Below, piece by piece: positions 45,216 to 53,784 of a DNA stretch of 64,000 nt. The notes under the pieces are model-generated. The model did no database searches. It had not been told where the DNA came from and saw only the letters and a list, made by a program, of their open reading frames with translations. Positions within the stretch are counted from its first letter, which is position 1, and the number at the start of each line of letters is the position of its first letter. Origin of the DNA: Oscillospiraceae bacterium (GTDB lineage Bacteria > Bacillota > Clostridia > Oscillospirales > Ruminococcaceae); the NCBI GenBank assembly GCA_025757845.1, contig CP107211.1, forward strand, positions 496,001-560,000. The letters run 5' to 3'. The position numbers were made by a program, and so were the translations under genes.

Positions 45216-46322
45216 TTATTCAATAATAGATGTCGGAAAGTTGATGCTTACCTGAATACAGTCGGAGCTGGGTTGGAGCGAGTCTCCGATGTACGTGAAA
45301 TCGGATAACAGAAGGCACTGACCGACCTTCAGCTTTTTAAGAAGCTCGACCGTTCCGGAACGCCGAACTGGTTCGGCTAGCATCTCGGAACAGGCTCGAA
45401 TTTCCGTGAGCGGCGGTTTGAAGAAAAGCTTGGTTCCAGTCTGACTCAACGCTAACTGCTCATCTGGAGCAAAGCCCTTCAGGGATTGTGAGATTAACAT
45501 AGAACCGATTGAAAACTTGCGGCCTTCTGTGATAATTCGGTTCAGAATCGTGCCGCGACCAAGCCTAAGATTCTGCACTTCATCGACCATGATAACGATG
45601 GGAATCTGCAGCGCACGAGCGGAGCAAAACCAATCGTATAACAGAAGTTCTGCCAAGGTAGTCCTGATTGTATCAGGATAGCTGCTCACATCAAAAATAT
45701 GTATATGAGGCGAAATCGGAAGGGAAGAGCTTCCGTTTTGGCGGCGTTCAAACACATCATGCTGGAGAAGCGGCTCCAGTCGATTTCCCAACATGCGGAC
45801 ATTTGCAGAAGTGGAACTTTTCAATGTCTCAAGAATGCTTGGGAAGATATGGGGACAAATTTCCCGGCACTCCACAATCGTTTTGACCTCGGCTGTGAGC
45901 GATGCGATTTGAGCAGGGCCAAAACGATTATTTTGTCCAATGATCTGGCAAAGACCATAGGCCGTGTCATAGGGAGACTCTGTATTGCTTCCACAAGGTT
46001 TAGGATTGAGAATGTCGGTGGCCACAGATTCAGCGTAGAGATCATGCCGGATTGCCAGTGCCTCAAATTCAGAGGACAGCGGTGGGCAAATGTGATCAGG
46101 CGACAAAGTGTGTCCAAGGTCCAATGCGAGCACGGGAATTCTTTGCTTAGCGAACTGAATTGCCATGCATTGCCCCGCTGTGGATTTTCCGCTGCCGCTT
46201 GATCCAGTGAGAAATATACTGGAAGGATCAACTCCAGGGTGAAGCTGAAGGTGGACCGGGAATTTTTCAACACCTTCCTGATACGTGCCCAGGAATGTTT
46301 GAACTTCAGGTCTTGAAATCAT
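45216..46322 (-). CDS. HerA/FtsK-type P-loop ATPase
   Basis: A 368-aa soluble ATPase. Walker A is TGSSGSGKST near residue 40, Walker B is PIVIMVDEVQNL near 248, and the following ITEGRKFSIGSMLISQSLKG is the HerA/VirB4-type sensor region. No membrane segment is present. Such motors pump DNA in conjugation, replication or defence. It starts 13 bp after the 562-aa gene and shares its operon with excisionase and integrase genes, which suggests a role in element maintenance or transfer. AAAGGAGG precedes the ATG. Confidence 0.85.
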   Translation of the reverse strand: MISRPEVQTFLGTYQEGVEKFPVHLQLHPGVDPSSIFLTGSSGSGKSTAGQCMAIQFAKQRIPVLALDLGHTLSPDHICPPLSSEFEALAIRHDLYAESVATDILNPKPCGSNTESPYDTAYGLCQIIGQNNRFGPAQIASLTAEVKTIVECREICPHIFPSILETLKSSTSANVRMLGNRLEPLLQHDVFERRQNGSSSLPISPHIHIFDVSSYPDTIRTTLAELLLYDWFCSARALQIPIVIMVDEVQNLRLGRGTILNRIITEGRKFSIGSMLISQSLKGFAPDEQLALSQTGTKLFFKPPLTEIRACSEMLAEPVRRSGTVELLKKLKVGQCLLLSDFTYIGDSLQPSSDCIQVSINFPTSIIE

Positions 46323-46335
46323 AAGAAAACCTCCT

Positions 46336-48024
46336 TTAGGTTGAAATAGTTGTAATGTCACGACGACCATATCCATTCACAAAGCTGCGATTAATTGATC
46401 GAAGCCTGACATTTTTGGAATGCCCGGTAGAGAGCGTGAACGTCTTTACGATAGAGCTCGAAAGAATGCCAGCTTCAGTCAACTGAGCCAGAACGTCAGA
46501 TGTAAGAAATTCCGGCATGCGCTTTGCGACCAAACGTTTCACAAGATCAAGGGTGAGATAGAGCTTATACTCATCATATAGTACCTCCTTTTCTTTGCAA
46601 TAAGTCTCGTCTAAGTCACCAATGTCCCGGAATCGGATGGTCTGTTCGCGTGCGGCTGCATAAAGGGCATTGCGGAAGCAATCCGATGCGGTTGTGTTTA
46701 GCATAGAATCCCACCGGGAAGGATAGTGATCGAAGGCGGTTTTATAAGCATCTCGAACCTTCTCTTCGGATAAAAACGCTTTTTGAGAAAACGTCCAGCA
46801 AATAATTTCGCTTACAGCACGTAAAACGGCAATTTCCTGACAAAAACTTGATCCTTCCATTCTGTCACGTTCCTCCTTATATGCGCGATACACGCGGGAA
46901 TCAAATTCGTTTGGATTGCCCTCTACCAAGGAAATCAAATCACCCCATGTTACAGAATCTACACCGGTAGTAGCGGAGCAAGCCTCTGCCGGATTTAACT
47001 GGATCGGAATGCAATGCTCACGAATCTCCGGCGTCAATTCTTTTGCCTGAACAATGTAGATCGAACGACTCGTGCTTCCCTTCTCGGCTTCATCGGAGAG
47101 GTAATCATAATTCGTAGCTTTCTGATACCGGTTGGACGCAAATCCACCACGGACATGGATGAGCAAGTCGTCTCGATGATGGTTCAGCTGCTTTTTAAGC
47201 TCGGCGAGCTTGCAATTGAGAGTGATCTCTGTTGTGATCGAAAAACTCTCAGAGATTACAGCAAACGGCTTAGTCGGCTGCATGTCTTCAGGAAGACGTG
47301 TCTTCAAGAAGGATAATCCGATGACCGCGGCCATCATCATCTGGTCTTCGGATGTCAGAGCATCAGGACGAAGAATCGGACTATCCAGCGGCGCCTCACA
47401 TCCTGCCGACTCTTTGAAAAACCATCTTGAGGCGTTGATATTCCACCCAGGTATAGGTTGAAAATAGATCTCGTGCTTACTCAAAAGCTGCGCAACGAGC
47501 ATATAAAACAACCGGGGACCATCTTTTCCACAGCGGAGTGTGCCGCCGCTTTTGTAAAATCCTTGAATCAAAGCGTTCTGCTGAAATTTGTCATCTGCAA
47601 CACTGAAGCCTGAAAGAGTTCCGTTAGGAAGTCTGTACTGGACTTCAATGCTCTTAGAGCCGTCCCGTGGATCGATCACATATCGAGCAGAGAACTCTGT
47701 ACAGTCTGACACGGGCTTGACAACCTTGTAGAATTCTCCAAGATTGTTTTCCTTAATGAGGTAATACTTTCCATCGGGGAATTTTGCGAGATTCTCTGTT
47801 TTATATGCGGTGAATTCTCGCAGATAAGCGCGATCAGCTGCTTTACAAATCGGATTCTTCCACTGCTGCTGCAGAGATTGGTTCGCACTTTTCAGAGCAA
47901 CGTTTTCCTGCTGCAGAGCAGCGTTTTGCGCCTGCAGCATGTTTACTGTCGATAAATCTACATAATTGCCACCTCCAAATGTGAAAGCTGGCTGCGGAAC
48001 TTGCGGCGCTTGATAGATACTCAT
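46336..48024 (-). CDS. Unrecognised 562-aa protein, first gene of the leftward element operon
   Basis: I do not recognise this family. The N terminus is Pro/Gln-rich and followed by a short coiled coil (MLQAQNAALQQENVALKSAN). The middle has aromatic, alpha/beta-type text (IYFQPIPGWNINASRWFF, DLLIHVRGGFASNRYQ). The C terminus looks like a winged helix (FLTSDVLAQLTEAGILSSSI). No Walker motif is visible. The operon partner HerA and the int/xis genes make a replication-initiator or DNA-processing role plausible. The start at 48024 is preferred; 48033 is an alternative. Confidence 0.7.
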   Translation of the reverse strand: MSIYQAPQVPQPAFTFGGGNYVDLSTVNMLQAQNAALQQENVALKSANQSLQQQWKNPICKAADRAYLREFTAYKTENLAKFPDGKYYLIKENNLGEFYKVVKPVSDCTEFSARYVIDPRDGSKSIEVQYRLPNGTLSGFSVADDKFQQNALIQGFYKSGGTLRCGKDGPRLFYMLVAQLLSKHEIYFQPIPGWNINASRWFFKESAGCEAPLDSPILRPDALTSEDQMMMAAVIGLSFLKTRLPEDMQPTKPFAVISESFSITTEITLNCKLAELKKQLNHHRDDLLIHVRGGFASNRYQKATNYDYLSDEAEKGSTSRSIYIVQAKELTPEIREHCIPIQLNPAEACSATTGVDSVTWGDLISLVEGNPNEFDSRVYRAYKEERDRMEGSSFCQEIAVLRAVSEIICWTFSQKAFLSEEKVRDAYKTAFDHYPSRWDSMLNTTASDCFRNALYAAAREQTIRFRDIGDLDETYCKEKEVLYDEYKLYLTLDLVKRLVAKRMPEFLTSDVLAQLTEAGILSSSIVKTFTLSTGHSKNVRLRSINRSFVNGYGRRDITTIST

Positions 48025-48109
48025 GCCATACATCTCCCTTTTTCTATATTTAGTTTTCAAGGATCAACTGCTACGTTTCCTTCGTAGCAAGGTGCCGGTG
48101 CCTCAAGGG

Positions 48110-48130
48110 CTATGCTATATTGTAGATCAT
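48110..48130 (-). other. Possible leader peptide and hairpin before the 562-aa gene
   Basis: AGGAGG is followed at 7-base spacing by a six-codon frame, MIYNIA and stop. A hairpin lies next (48069-48075 with 48083-48089). This could be a translational attenuator controlling the downstream operon, or chance. Confidence 0.35.
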
Positions 48131-48286
48131 CGTTATACCTCCTGCTGGTTATGTGTGTTAGGCATCGAGTGAGCATTGTTTTGCTTGGCTCAGTCCCCGG
48201 ATCGCTTCCGGTGACCATAGGATAGTCTTTTTTGAGCTAAATCGCAACAAAGAGGTAGAAGTGCTTCTTTAAACGATAGAATGTTA

Positions 48287-48314
48287 TTGAAAAAAGAACT
48301 ATATATGATATAAT
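48287..48314 (+). promoter_or_regulatory. Promoter of the 539-aa orphan gene
   Basis: TTGAAA (48287-48292), 16 bases, perfect TATAAT (48309-48314), 70 bp before the start. Confidence 0.7.
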
Positions 48315-48384
48315 GAATTAAATGAATGAGTTTGCCTTGAAAAACTGCATGAAATATAATATTTAAAATAACTGAGGTATACGA

Positions 48385-50004
48385 ATGAAGAAAAATCAAG
48401 AAAAGCAGGATGAAGCAGCGGAGAAGTTAGTGAACGACTTTATACGGCGGTGCAATGTCGCCGACAGTATCTTAAGGTACAGTTTTCGATTAGATATGCC
48501 AGACGTCCGAAAAATGCCAAAGCAGGAAAATCTAGTTGACTGGGTGGGGAAAAGCGCGTATGAGTTGTTTGATCCCTTGGTCGGAGACAGGCCATCGAGA
48601 GCATTTGGAGTTATATGTTCAGGCTCACTTAATCATTTTGATGGAAGGCTGGGATTCTTTAAGAAAAATGCAGTTGTGTACCTTTATTGTCAGTTGCGTG
48701 AATTAATTGGAAAGGGAAATCCCATAAGCGCATATGATGCAGTAGAATATACTTATTTTGAATCTGATAAAAAAAATATAAAAGACGGTGTAATTACAGG
48801 GATGGATTACTTGATTCAAAATAAGATTTATAGCTTTCAACCGGGTAAAATTATTATCAATAAAAACGGAGAAGATAATTGCTCTTTAAGCACAGACTCT
48901 GAAAATAAAAAATCGTCAGGAAATCATGCTTTGAATACAAGTATTCAGCGCATAAATAAGAAATTGAAACTTATGCCGTACTTTAATGGGTTCTTTGTAG
49001 AAGGACCTAGTGAATTTCGAGAGGATGAGGGGGAAATAAAAGGACTTAGGTTAAGCGATTTGGACGTAGCGGCTGTGTTCCGAAGAAAAAGCAAAAGCTT
49101 TGAAAAAATCAATATAATAAAAGAGGCACAGGAAACGCATAACAAAGCAGAGAATGGACAATCTAATGATCAAATTGCAAAAAAAGTGATTGTAGGAATC
49201 GTAGAAACATATAAAGATCTCATTGAATTGAGAAAAGAAGATAAACTGACATCGGCTGACCGATTATATATTAGAATTAGAGTTGAACAAGCACTTGGAG
49301 TACAGCTTGTGATGCGTCTGTGGAATAATGTGGTCAAGGTTTATAATACAATGGGAACTGCTTTCTTCGATAAAGAATCGGTGACCAGATTGGAGAAAAT
49401 TTTTAAATGCAACAATATTCTTAACCGGGCCGAACTAGTGGATATGGCTTTTGAGACATTAAAAGAGATGAAAGAAGGAAATCCAGCTACAACATGGAAA
49501 GAGAATATTTCAAATGCTGTAGATGGAAATTGGGGGACTACGGACCGGAGAGAGGATATTGTGCAAACATGGAAATATGCATATGAAGAAGGCGCTGATT
49601 TCTTTTCTGAGTGGTGTATTCCGCTATATAATACATGTTTTTGCGTGTTACTATATAGCGCGGTAAAAAATGAAACAAAAGATAGTGCAGAAATTCTCAA
49701 AAAAATGTTTGCATATCTATCGAGTTATATCAATGAAAATGAAATCGAATTTGAATCTGGAATATCAGAAGATACGTTGTTGGAGCTGAAAAAAATAAAG
49801 AGACGTCCTGAGATGATTCGAGCACTATCTGAGTATATAATTGGAATGCTGGATCAACCTGAGACAATGGAAGCTCCAATTACACTATTCGAGCTTGATA
49901 AAATGATACCGAAAAAAGTTGATGGGGATTATTTAAACTATATGAAACTTCTGTTTATTGAAAGAAACCAACCAGTGATAGGGTGGAGTCCAGACAAGAA
50001 TTAA
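48385..50004 (+). CDS. Unrecognised 539-aa protein
   Basis: I do not recognise this protein. It is soluble and AT-rich, unlike the core genes. The middle is lysine-rich and perhaps disordered (residues 165-195). The second half is strongly helical, with LEKIFKCNNILNRAELVDMAF and a WKYAYEEGADFFSEWC segment. No catalytic motif is evident. It stands alone with its own promoter and terminator, between the integrase module and the relaxase module, a pattern common for cargo genes such as defence factors. Confidence 0.7.
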   Translation: MKKNQEKQDEAAEKLVNDFIRRCNVADSILRYSFRLDMPDVRKMPKQENLVDWVGKSAYELFDPLVGDRPSRAFGVICSGSLNHFDGRLGFFKKNAVVYLYCQLRELIGKGNPISAYDAVEYTYFESDKKNIKDGVITGMDYLIQNKIYSFQPGKIIINKNGEDNCSLSTDSENKKSSGNHALNTSIQRINKKLKLMPYFNGFFVEGPSEFREDEGEIKGLRLSDLDVAAVFRRKSKSFEKINIIKEAQETHNKAENGQSNDQIAKKVIVGIVETYKDLIELRKEDKLTSADRLYIRIRVEQALGVQLVMRLWNNVVKVYNTMGTAFFDKESVTRLEKIFKCNNILNRAELVDMAFETLKEMKEGNPATTWKENISNAVDGNWGTTDRREDIVQTWKYAYEEGADFFSEWCIPLYNTCFCVLLYSAVKNETKDSAEILKKMFAYLSSYINENEIEFESGISEDTLLELKKIKRRPEMIRALSEYIIGMLDQPETMEAPITLFELDKMIPKKVDGDYLNYMKLLFIERNQPVIGWSPDKN

Positions 50005-50138
50005 AATATACATCCTACACTTCTGAAAAAATTTGAGCGTTAAATGCTCCTTGATATCAGGAAAATGGGAGTTTACAAGCAAAATTTTTTTGAAAGTGTA
50101 GGAACAAGAGACACATAATAGCATTTTGACATAAATTC

Positions 50139-50164
50139 AGGGCGATCACGCAAGTGGTCGCCCT
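50139..50164 (+). terminator. Terminator after the 539-aa gene
   Basis: An 11-bp stem with one wobble pair (50139-50149 with 50154-50164), loop GCAA, TTT after. Confidence 0.75.
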
Positions 50165-50233
50165 TTCTCTGTATCTGGTATGATTTGACATTCGGCAACA
50201 GTATAGTAAACCATCAAAGGAGGATTTGCCGTT

Positions 50234-50431
50234 ATGTTTGATTGCTATGACACTCTGATCACTCCAGAAGAAGTTGCTGATATGCTGGGATGTGGTATGA
50301 ACACTACCTATAAGCTTTTGAAGTCAGGAAAGATAAAAGCCATGAGAATCGGCCGATCTTGGAAGATTCCCAAGAGAGCGGTGCAGGAATATATTGTACA
50401 GGAATCCCACCTGAAATCAGTTGGGTGGTAA
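50234..50431 (+). CDS. Excisionase-family HTH protein (second copy type)
   Basis: A 65-aa protein with a classic excisionase HTH (LITPEEVADMLGCGMNTTYKLLKSGKIKAMRIGRSWKIPK, read in pieces). AAAGGAGG precedes it. It is unrelated in sequence to the 44580 protein. No second integrase is adjacent, so it may belong to another, partly lost element, or regulate transfer genes. Confidence 0.88.
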   Translation: MFDCYDTLITPEEVADMLGCGMNTTYKLLKSGKIKAMRIGRSWKIPKRAVQEYIVQESHLKSVGW

Positions 50432-50801
50432 CATGAAAAAGCCCACATGGATGATGTTCCATGTGGGTTTTCTATTGCCTAAAAGTAGCGTTTGATGGAA
50501 GAATGTACATGCAGATAATCCGGTGTTAATGCTAAATGATGTATAAAGCAGAAGGAAGGTGAAAGTTAATCTTTATTAACGGCACTAACATTAGGATAAA
50601 GTGACTGAATGGAATAGTTGTAGTACAAACAGTCGCACAAGAGCAGCCGAATGTGTAGTGTATATACATTTGGCTATTCTTGCTAGGAGGGGGAGGCGGA
50701 TGCCGTCATAAATAATATTTTATTCTATAAATTCTCATCTATATTTTCAATGATATTAATTTATCTTTATGAAATATATGAATAGAAAGAAGGTGCTTAT
50801 A
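50432..50801 (+). other. AT-rich intergenic region with hairpins
   Basis: A terminator-like hairpin (50442-50450 with 50459-50467, then TTTTCT) ends the excisionase transcript. A second inverted repeat surrounds 50647-50675. Long A/T runs precede the next gene. No gene is seen; a transfer-origin or leader function is possible next to the relaxase genes. Confidence 0.5.
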
Positions 50802-51041
50802 ATGGGAAATATCTTTAGTATACGATTGACAGATGAAGATAAAATTCATCTACAACAGAGAATGGATGAAACTGGTAAAAATGCAACAGAAGTATTTAAG
50901 AGCGCAATCTATTTTACCAAAATAGATGCAGACCTTGTTGATGAAATTATATCTAATATTGGATATTATGCGAGTGAAAAAGATCTGGAAGGGATAAAAG
51001 AGGAGGTTCATAGATATGTGTTATATCGAACTCAAAAATGA
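50802..51041 (+). CDS. Ribbon-helix-helix protein, mobilisation accessory
   Basis: A 79-aa protein. FSIRLTDEDKIHLQQRMDETGKNATEVFKSAI, read in pieces, is a ribbon-helix-helix fold as in MobC/relaxosome accessory proteins. The start at 50802 follows AGAAAGAAGG. It overlaps the relaxase gene by 26 bp, so both are coupled. Confidence 0.75.
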   Translation: MGNIFSIRLTDEDKIHLQQRMDETGKNATEVFKSAIYFTKIDADLVDEIISNIGYYASEKDLEGIKEEVHRYVLYRTQK

Positions 51042-51660
51042 GAAGTATGAAACTTTGGAAGATTTAAAACGGTTACTGCATTATATTCTTAGATTAGATA
51101 AAACAGCAGAAGATAGTCAAAGAGCGAATACTATAACAAATACCTTAGCAGGTTGTCAGCCAGCGATGATTCCCAATGAATATTTGTGTGATCCGAGTTC
51201 AGTTTATCATCTGATGCTTTTTGAAGTCAGGAGAAGACATAAAGGTATTCCGCAGTTTGCAAAACACCGCATTGTTTCCTTCGCAGCAACAGATTGTATT
51301 TTGCCACAGGATGTAGTATCTCTAGCAGAAAGAATAGCAAGTATCTATGCGAAGAACGGTTATATTACAGCCTATGGAATTCATGCGGATAGATTTAATG
51401 TACATATTCATTTTGCAGTTTGTGCAGTATCGTTTCAAACACAGAATATGTTTCATATTCAATGGAAATCTGAGTGGAAAATGCTTGTAACGGTAACAAA
51501 TCAATGGAAATCTGAGTTTGACGAGATGCTTCAAAATAATATCCAAATGAGGCAGTCAAGAGAAGCTGCATTGTATGGCGATGATATCGTTCGATACGGA
51601 AGCATTTCTCTGACAGCAAAAGGTCAAATGAATCAGAACAGAAAATCAAAGCGCAAATAA
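51016..51660 (+). CDS. Minimal relaxase-like protein
   Basis: A 214-aa protein that resembles the N-terminal nuclease domain of MobA/VirD2-type relaxases. IHADRFNVHIHFAV is the HxDxxxxHxH metal-binding motif. RHKGIPQFAKHRIVSF precedes it. A clear catalytic Tyr in the N-terminal motif is not assured. It is shorter than normal relaxases and lacks any C-terminal domain. GAGGAGG precedes the start. It would nick DNA for mobilisation with the RHH protein. Confidence 0.7.
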   Translation: MCYIELKNEKYETLEDLKRLLHYILRLDKTAEDSQRANTITNTLAGCQPAMIPNEYLCDPSSVYHLMLFEVRRRHKGIPQFAKHRIVSFAATDCILPQDVVSLAERIASIYAKNGYITAYGIHADRFNVHIHFAVCAVSFQTQNMFHIQWKSEWKMLVTVTNQWKSEFDEMLQNNIQMRQSREAALYGDDIVRYGSISLTAKGQMNQNRKSKRK

Positions 51661-51674
51661 GAAGGGAGAATACA

Positions 51675-52931
51675 ATGGATAAGTTTGATGAAAAAGTTAT
51701 CGGTTACGAATCTACGAAAGACATTCTGCGTCAGATTCTGGATATTCTAAAAAGACCGGAGGTTTATAAAAGAAAGGGTGTTTCTATTCCAAGAGGGCTG
51801 CTGATGGAATCTGATCCTGGTCTTGGAAAAAGTCTGCTGGCATCTATCCTGATAGAAGAATCTGAACGGAAGCCCTTTGTTTTTCGTAAAACCAGTCAGG
51901 AAAACAGTTTTCTGGATGAATTAAGGACTGTATTTGCTATGGCAAAGGAGGACGCACCTAGTATACTGCTCTTAGAAGATTTGAACCTCTATGTAGAATC
52001 GAATTCTCCCTATGCTCCGGAATGGGCTTGTCTGCAAGCCTGTATTGATGATGCAAAGGACACAGATCTTTTTGTGATTGCTACTACTAACGATACAAGG
52101 TATATGCCACCATCCCTGTTGAGACCGGGTAGATTTGATTATGTGATCTATCTGCAACCTCCGATTGGAGAGAATGCAGAGAACATTGTCAGCTACTATC
52201 TCAGGGATAAAGATTTGGCAGAGGATGTGCTGATCTCAGATATCGTCAAGGCTATGCCCAAGGTAAGCTGTGCTACACTGGAAACGGTAATGAACCTTGC
52301 TGCGCTGAATAGTGTCTATCAAGGTCATGAGCACATCCAGAAGGAAGATATCACAGAAGCTCTTCTTCAGGTGGTATATAAACTCCAAAAGACGGATAAG
52401 GAAACTGACTCCACAGAGCGTCAGCTAATTGCAGTACATGAAGCTGCCCATGCAGTGGTCGGAGAAGTTCTTCACCCCGGAAGCATTGGAATTGTCACGG
52501 TTCGCGGAAGCCAAGGTGTAATTGGTGGTATGGTAAATGGCTGTGCTACTTATGCACAAAATGAGGAGGAATTTCTGGATGAAGTGACCAAAACATTGGC
52601 AGGCAGAGCGGGTGTGTCTCTGATCTATGGTGTTATGGATATTCGTGCATCGGCCGATATAGAGCAAGCAGATAAGCTCATGGATATTTGGCAGTGTCAC
52701 TTTGCAGGAGGTGGCTTCGTAGGAATTGAATCAGGGGACAACAGAATGTCCGAGCAGAGACTTTCTTATAATGAAGCCATCAAGTCAGCAAAACTGGAAG
52801 AACTTTACCGAAGAGCCTATAAAAATCTCCATGACAACAGAGATTTCCTGCTTGCTGTTCAGAAAGAACTTCTGGAACATGAAACGCTTCTGAACAGTGA
52901 CCTTGCAAAAATTCGGGAATCTTGTATCTAA
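51675..52931 (+). CDS. Soluble FtsH-like AAA ATPase / M41 metalloprotease
   Basis: A 418-aa protein with an AAA module and an M41 peptidase domain but without FtsH's membrane helices. Walker A is SDPGLGKS (46-53), Walker B ILLLED (97-102), sensor ATTND (136-140), and arginine finger RPGRF (150-154). The zinc site is HEAAH (255-259) with a third ligand in ASADIEQAD (Asp 328), as in FtsH. It lies 14 bp after the relaxase gene and is probably cotranscribed. It may degrade an element repressor or host factor; this is inference. Confidence 0.88.
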   Translation: MDKFDEKVIGYESTKDILRQILDILKRPEVYKRKGVSIPRGLLMESDPGLGKSLLASILIEESERKPFVFRKTSQENSFLDELRTVFAMAKEDAPSILLLEDLNLYVESNSPYAPEWACLQACIDDAKDTDLFVIATTNDTRYMPPSLLRPGRFDYVIYLQPPIGENAENIVSYYLRDKDLAEDVLISDIVKAMPKVSCATLETVMNLAALNSVYQGHEHIQKEDITEALLQVVYKLQKTDKETDSTERQLIAVHEAAHAVVGEVLHPGSIGIVTVRGSQGVIGGMVNGCATYAQNEEEFLDEVTKTLAGRAGVSLIYGVMDIRASADIEQADKLMDIWQCHFAGGGFVGIESGDNRMSEQRLSYNEAIKSAKLEELYRRAYKNLHDNRDFLLAVQKELLEHETLLNSDLAKIRESCI

Positions 52932-52954
52932 AACCTATTATTCAAAATGATAAA

Positions 52955-52987
52955 ACGGTCAAGTCCTTCATGGGCTTGACCGTATTT
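52955..52987 (+). terminator. Terminator of the relaxase/protease operon
   Basis: A 12-bp stem with one wobble pair (52955-52966 with 52972-52983), then a T-rich tail. Confidence 0.8.
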
Positions 52988-53037
52988 TGCTGCGGAATAG
53001 TTGAATTTTATCTTATATAAGAAGCTACAAAAACATA

Positions 53038-53172
53038 GCCCGTGAGTGAGACGCGCGTGTCGAAAGTGAATTTTTGCAAGCGCCCCCGTAGCACACCCAT
53101 TCTGAAAATGGGTGTGCCGTGAGAGGGTGCTCGCGGAAATTCGCTTTTGACACAAGCGGCTCACGAGCGGAA
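53038..53172. repeat. Highly structured non-coding element (possible oriT or RNA)
   Basis: A nested inverted-repeat structure about 135 bp long. The apical hairpin is perfect (53092-53101 with 53107-53116). Inner arms (around 53079-53087 and 53124-53132) pair next. The outer arms (53057-53073 with 53137-53153) pair over 17 bp with two wobble pairs. Single-stranded signals of this kind are found at transfer origins and in structured RNAs. It follows the relaxase operon and abuts an XRE gene. Confidence 0.6.
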
Positions 53173-53177
53173 AAAAT

Positions 53178-53519
53178 TTATTCCTCTTCCTTTATATATA
53201 GGAAGGAACGCAGCATTTGAGAGACCGTTGTTCTTTGAACAGGAGAGAGTTTAGCCCATAGATCAAGAATTTCCTTTTGATCGGGGGTTAAGTAAACAGA
53301 GTCTTCTTCCTGAAAGAACTGAGAAAGCGAGATACCAAGACCGGAGCAGATTTTCTCAAGAGAAGCTACATTGGGTTGGAGATTCCGTCTGCGCCAGGTA
53401 GAAATGGTAGATTGTGTCAGGCCAGAATTCTCTGCGAGGGCATACTCAGACCAGCCACGGGAAAGGCGTTCCCGCTCAATACGGCCAAGGATATCAAATG
53501 TGGGCTTCTCTCGTTCCAT
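53178..53519 (-). CDS. XRE-family repressor
   Basis: A 113-aa protein with an N-terminal XRE HTH (LAENSGLTQSTISTWRRRNLQPNVASLEKIC, read in pieces) and a helical C terminus. It is transcribed leftward into the structured element. A palindrome directly upstream is a likely autoregulatory operator. It may control the neighbouring mobile genes. Confidence 0.9.
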   Translation of the reverse strand: MEREKPTFDILGRIERERLSRGWSEYALAENSGLTQSTISTWRRRNLQPNVASLEKICSGLGISLSQFFQEEDSVYLTPDQKEILDLWAKLSPVQRTTVSQMLRSFLYIKEEE

Positions 53520-53537
53520 GGTTCGGCCTCCTTGGAT

Positions 53538-53562
53538 AAATCGTAGTGTGTACTTACGATTT
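53538..53562. promoter_or_regulatory. Probable operator of the XRE repressor
   Basis: Inverted repeat AAATCGTA - 9 bases - TACGATTT, starting 19 bp upstream of the repressor start. Its size and spacing suit a dimeric XRE protein. Confidence 0.6.
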
Positions 53563-53784
53563 TATTGTGATGAGACTTGACCGATAATTATATAAGTCGT
53601 ATACTTTTGACAGTATATATCGAAACAAAGGCGAGCATTTTGGAAAATCGACACAGGAATTTCAAAGAAAAAAGAAGATGGACAGATTCTGTCTAACACC
53701 CTTGCTATAATGAGAACAAAGGAAGAGCGACCTTCCGTAAAGGATGTAAAGCATTCCGATGAAGTGGAAAGGGAGAATTTTGTA

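Noticed and set aside
50185..50207. TTGACA and TATAGT as a promoter for the 65-aa HTH gene
   Set aside because: The boxes are only 11 bases apart, too close for a sigma-A promoter.
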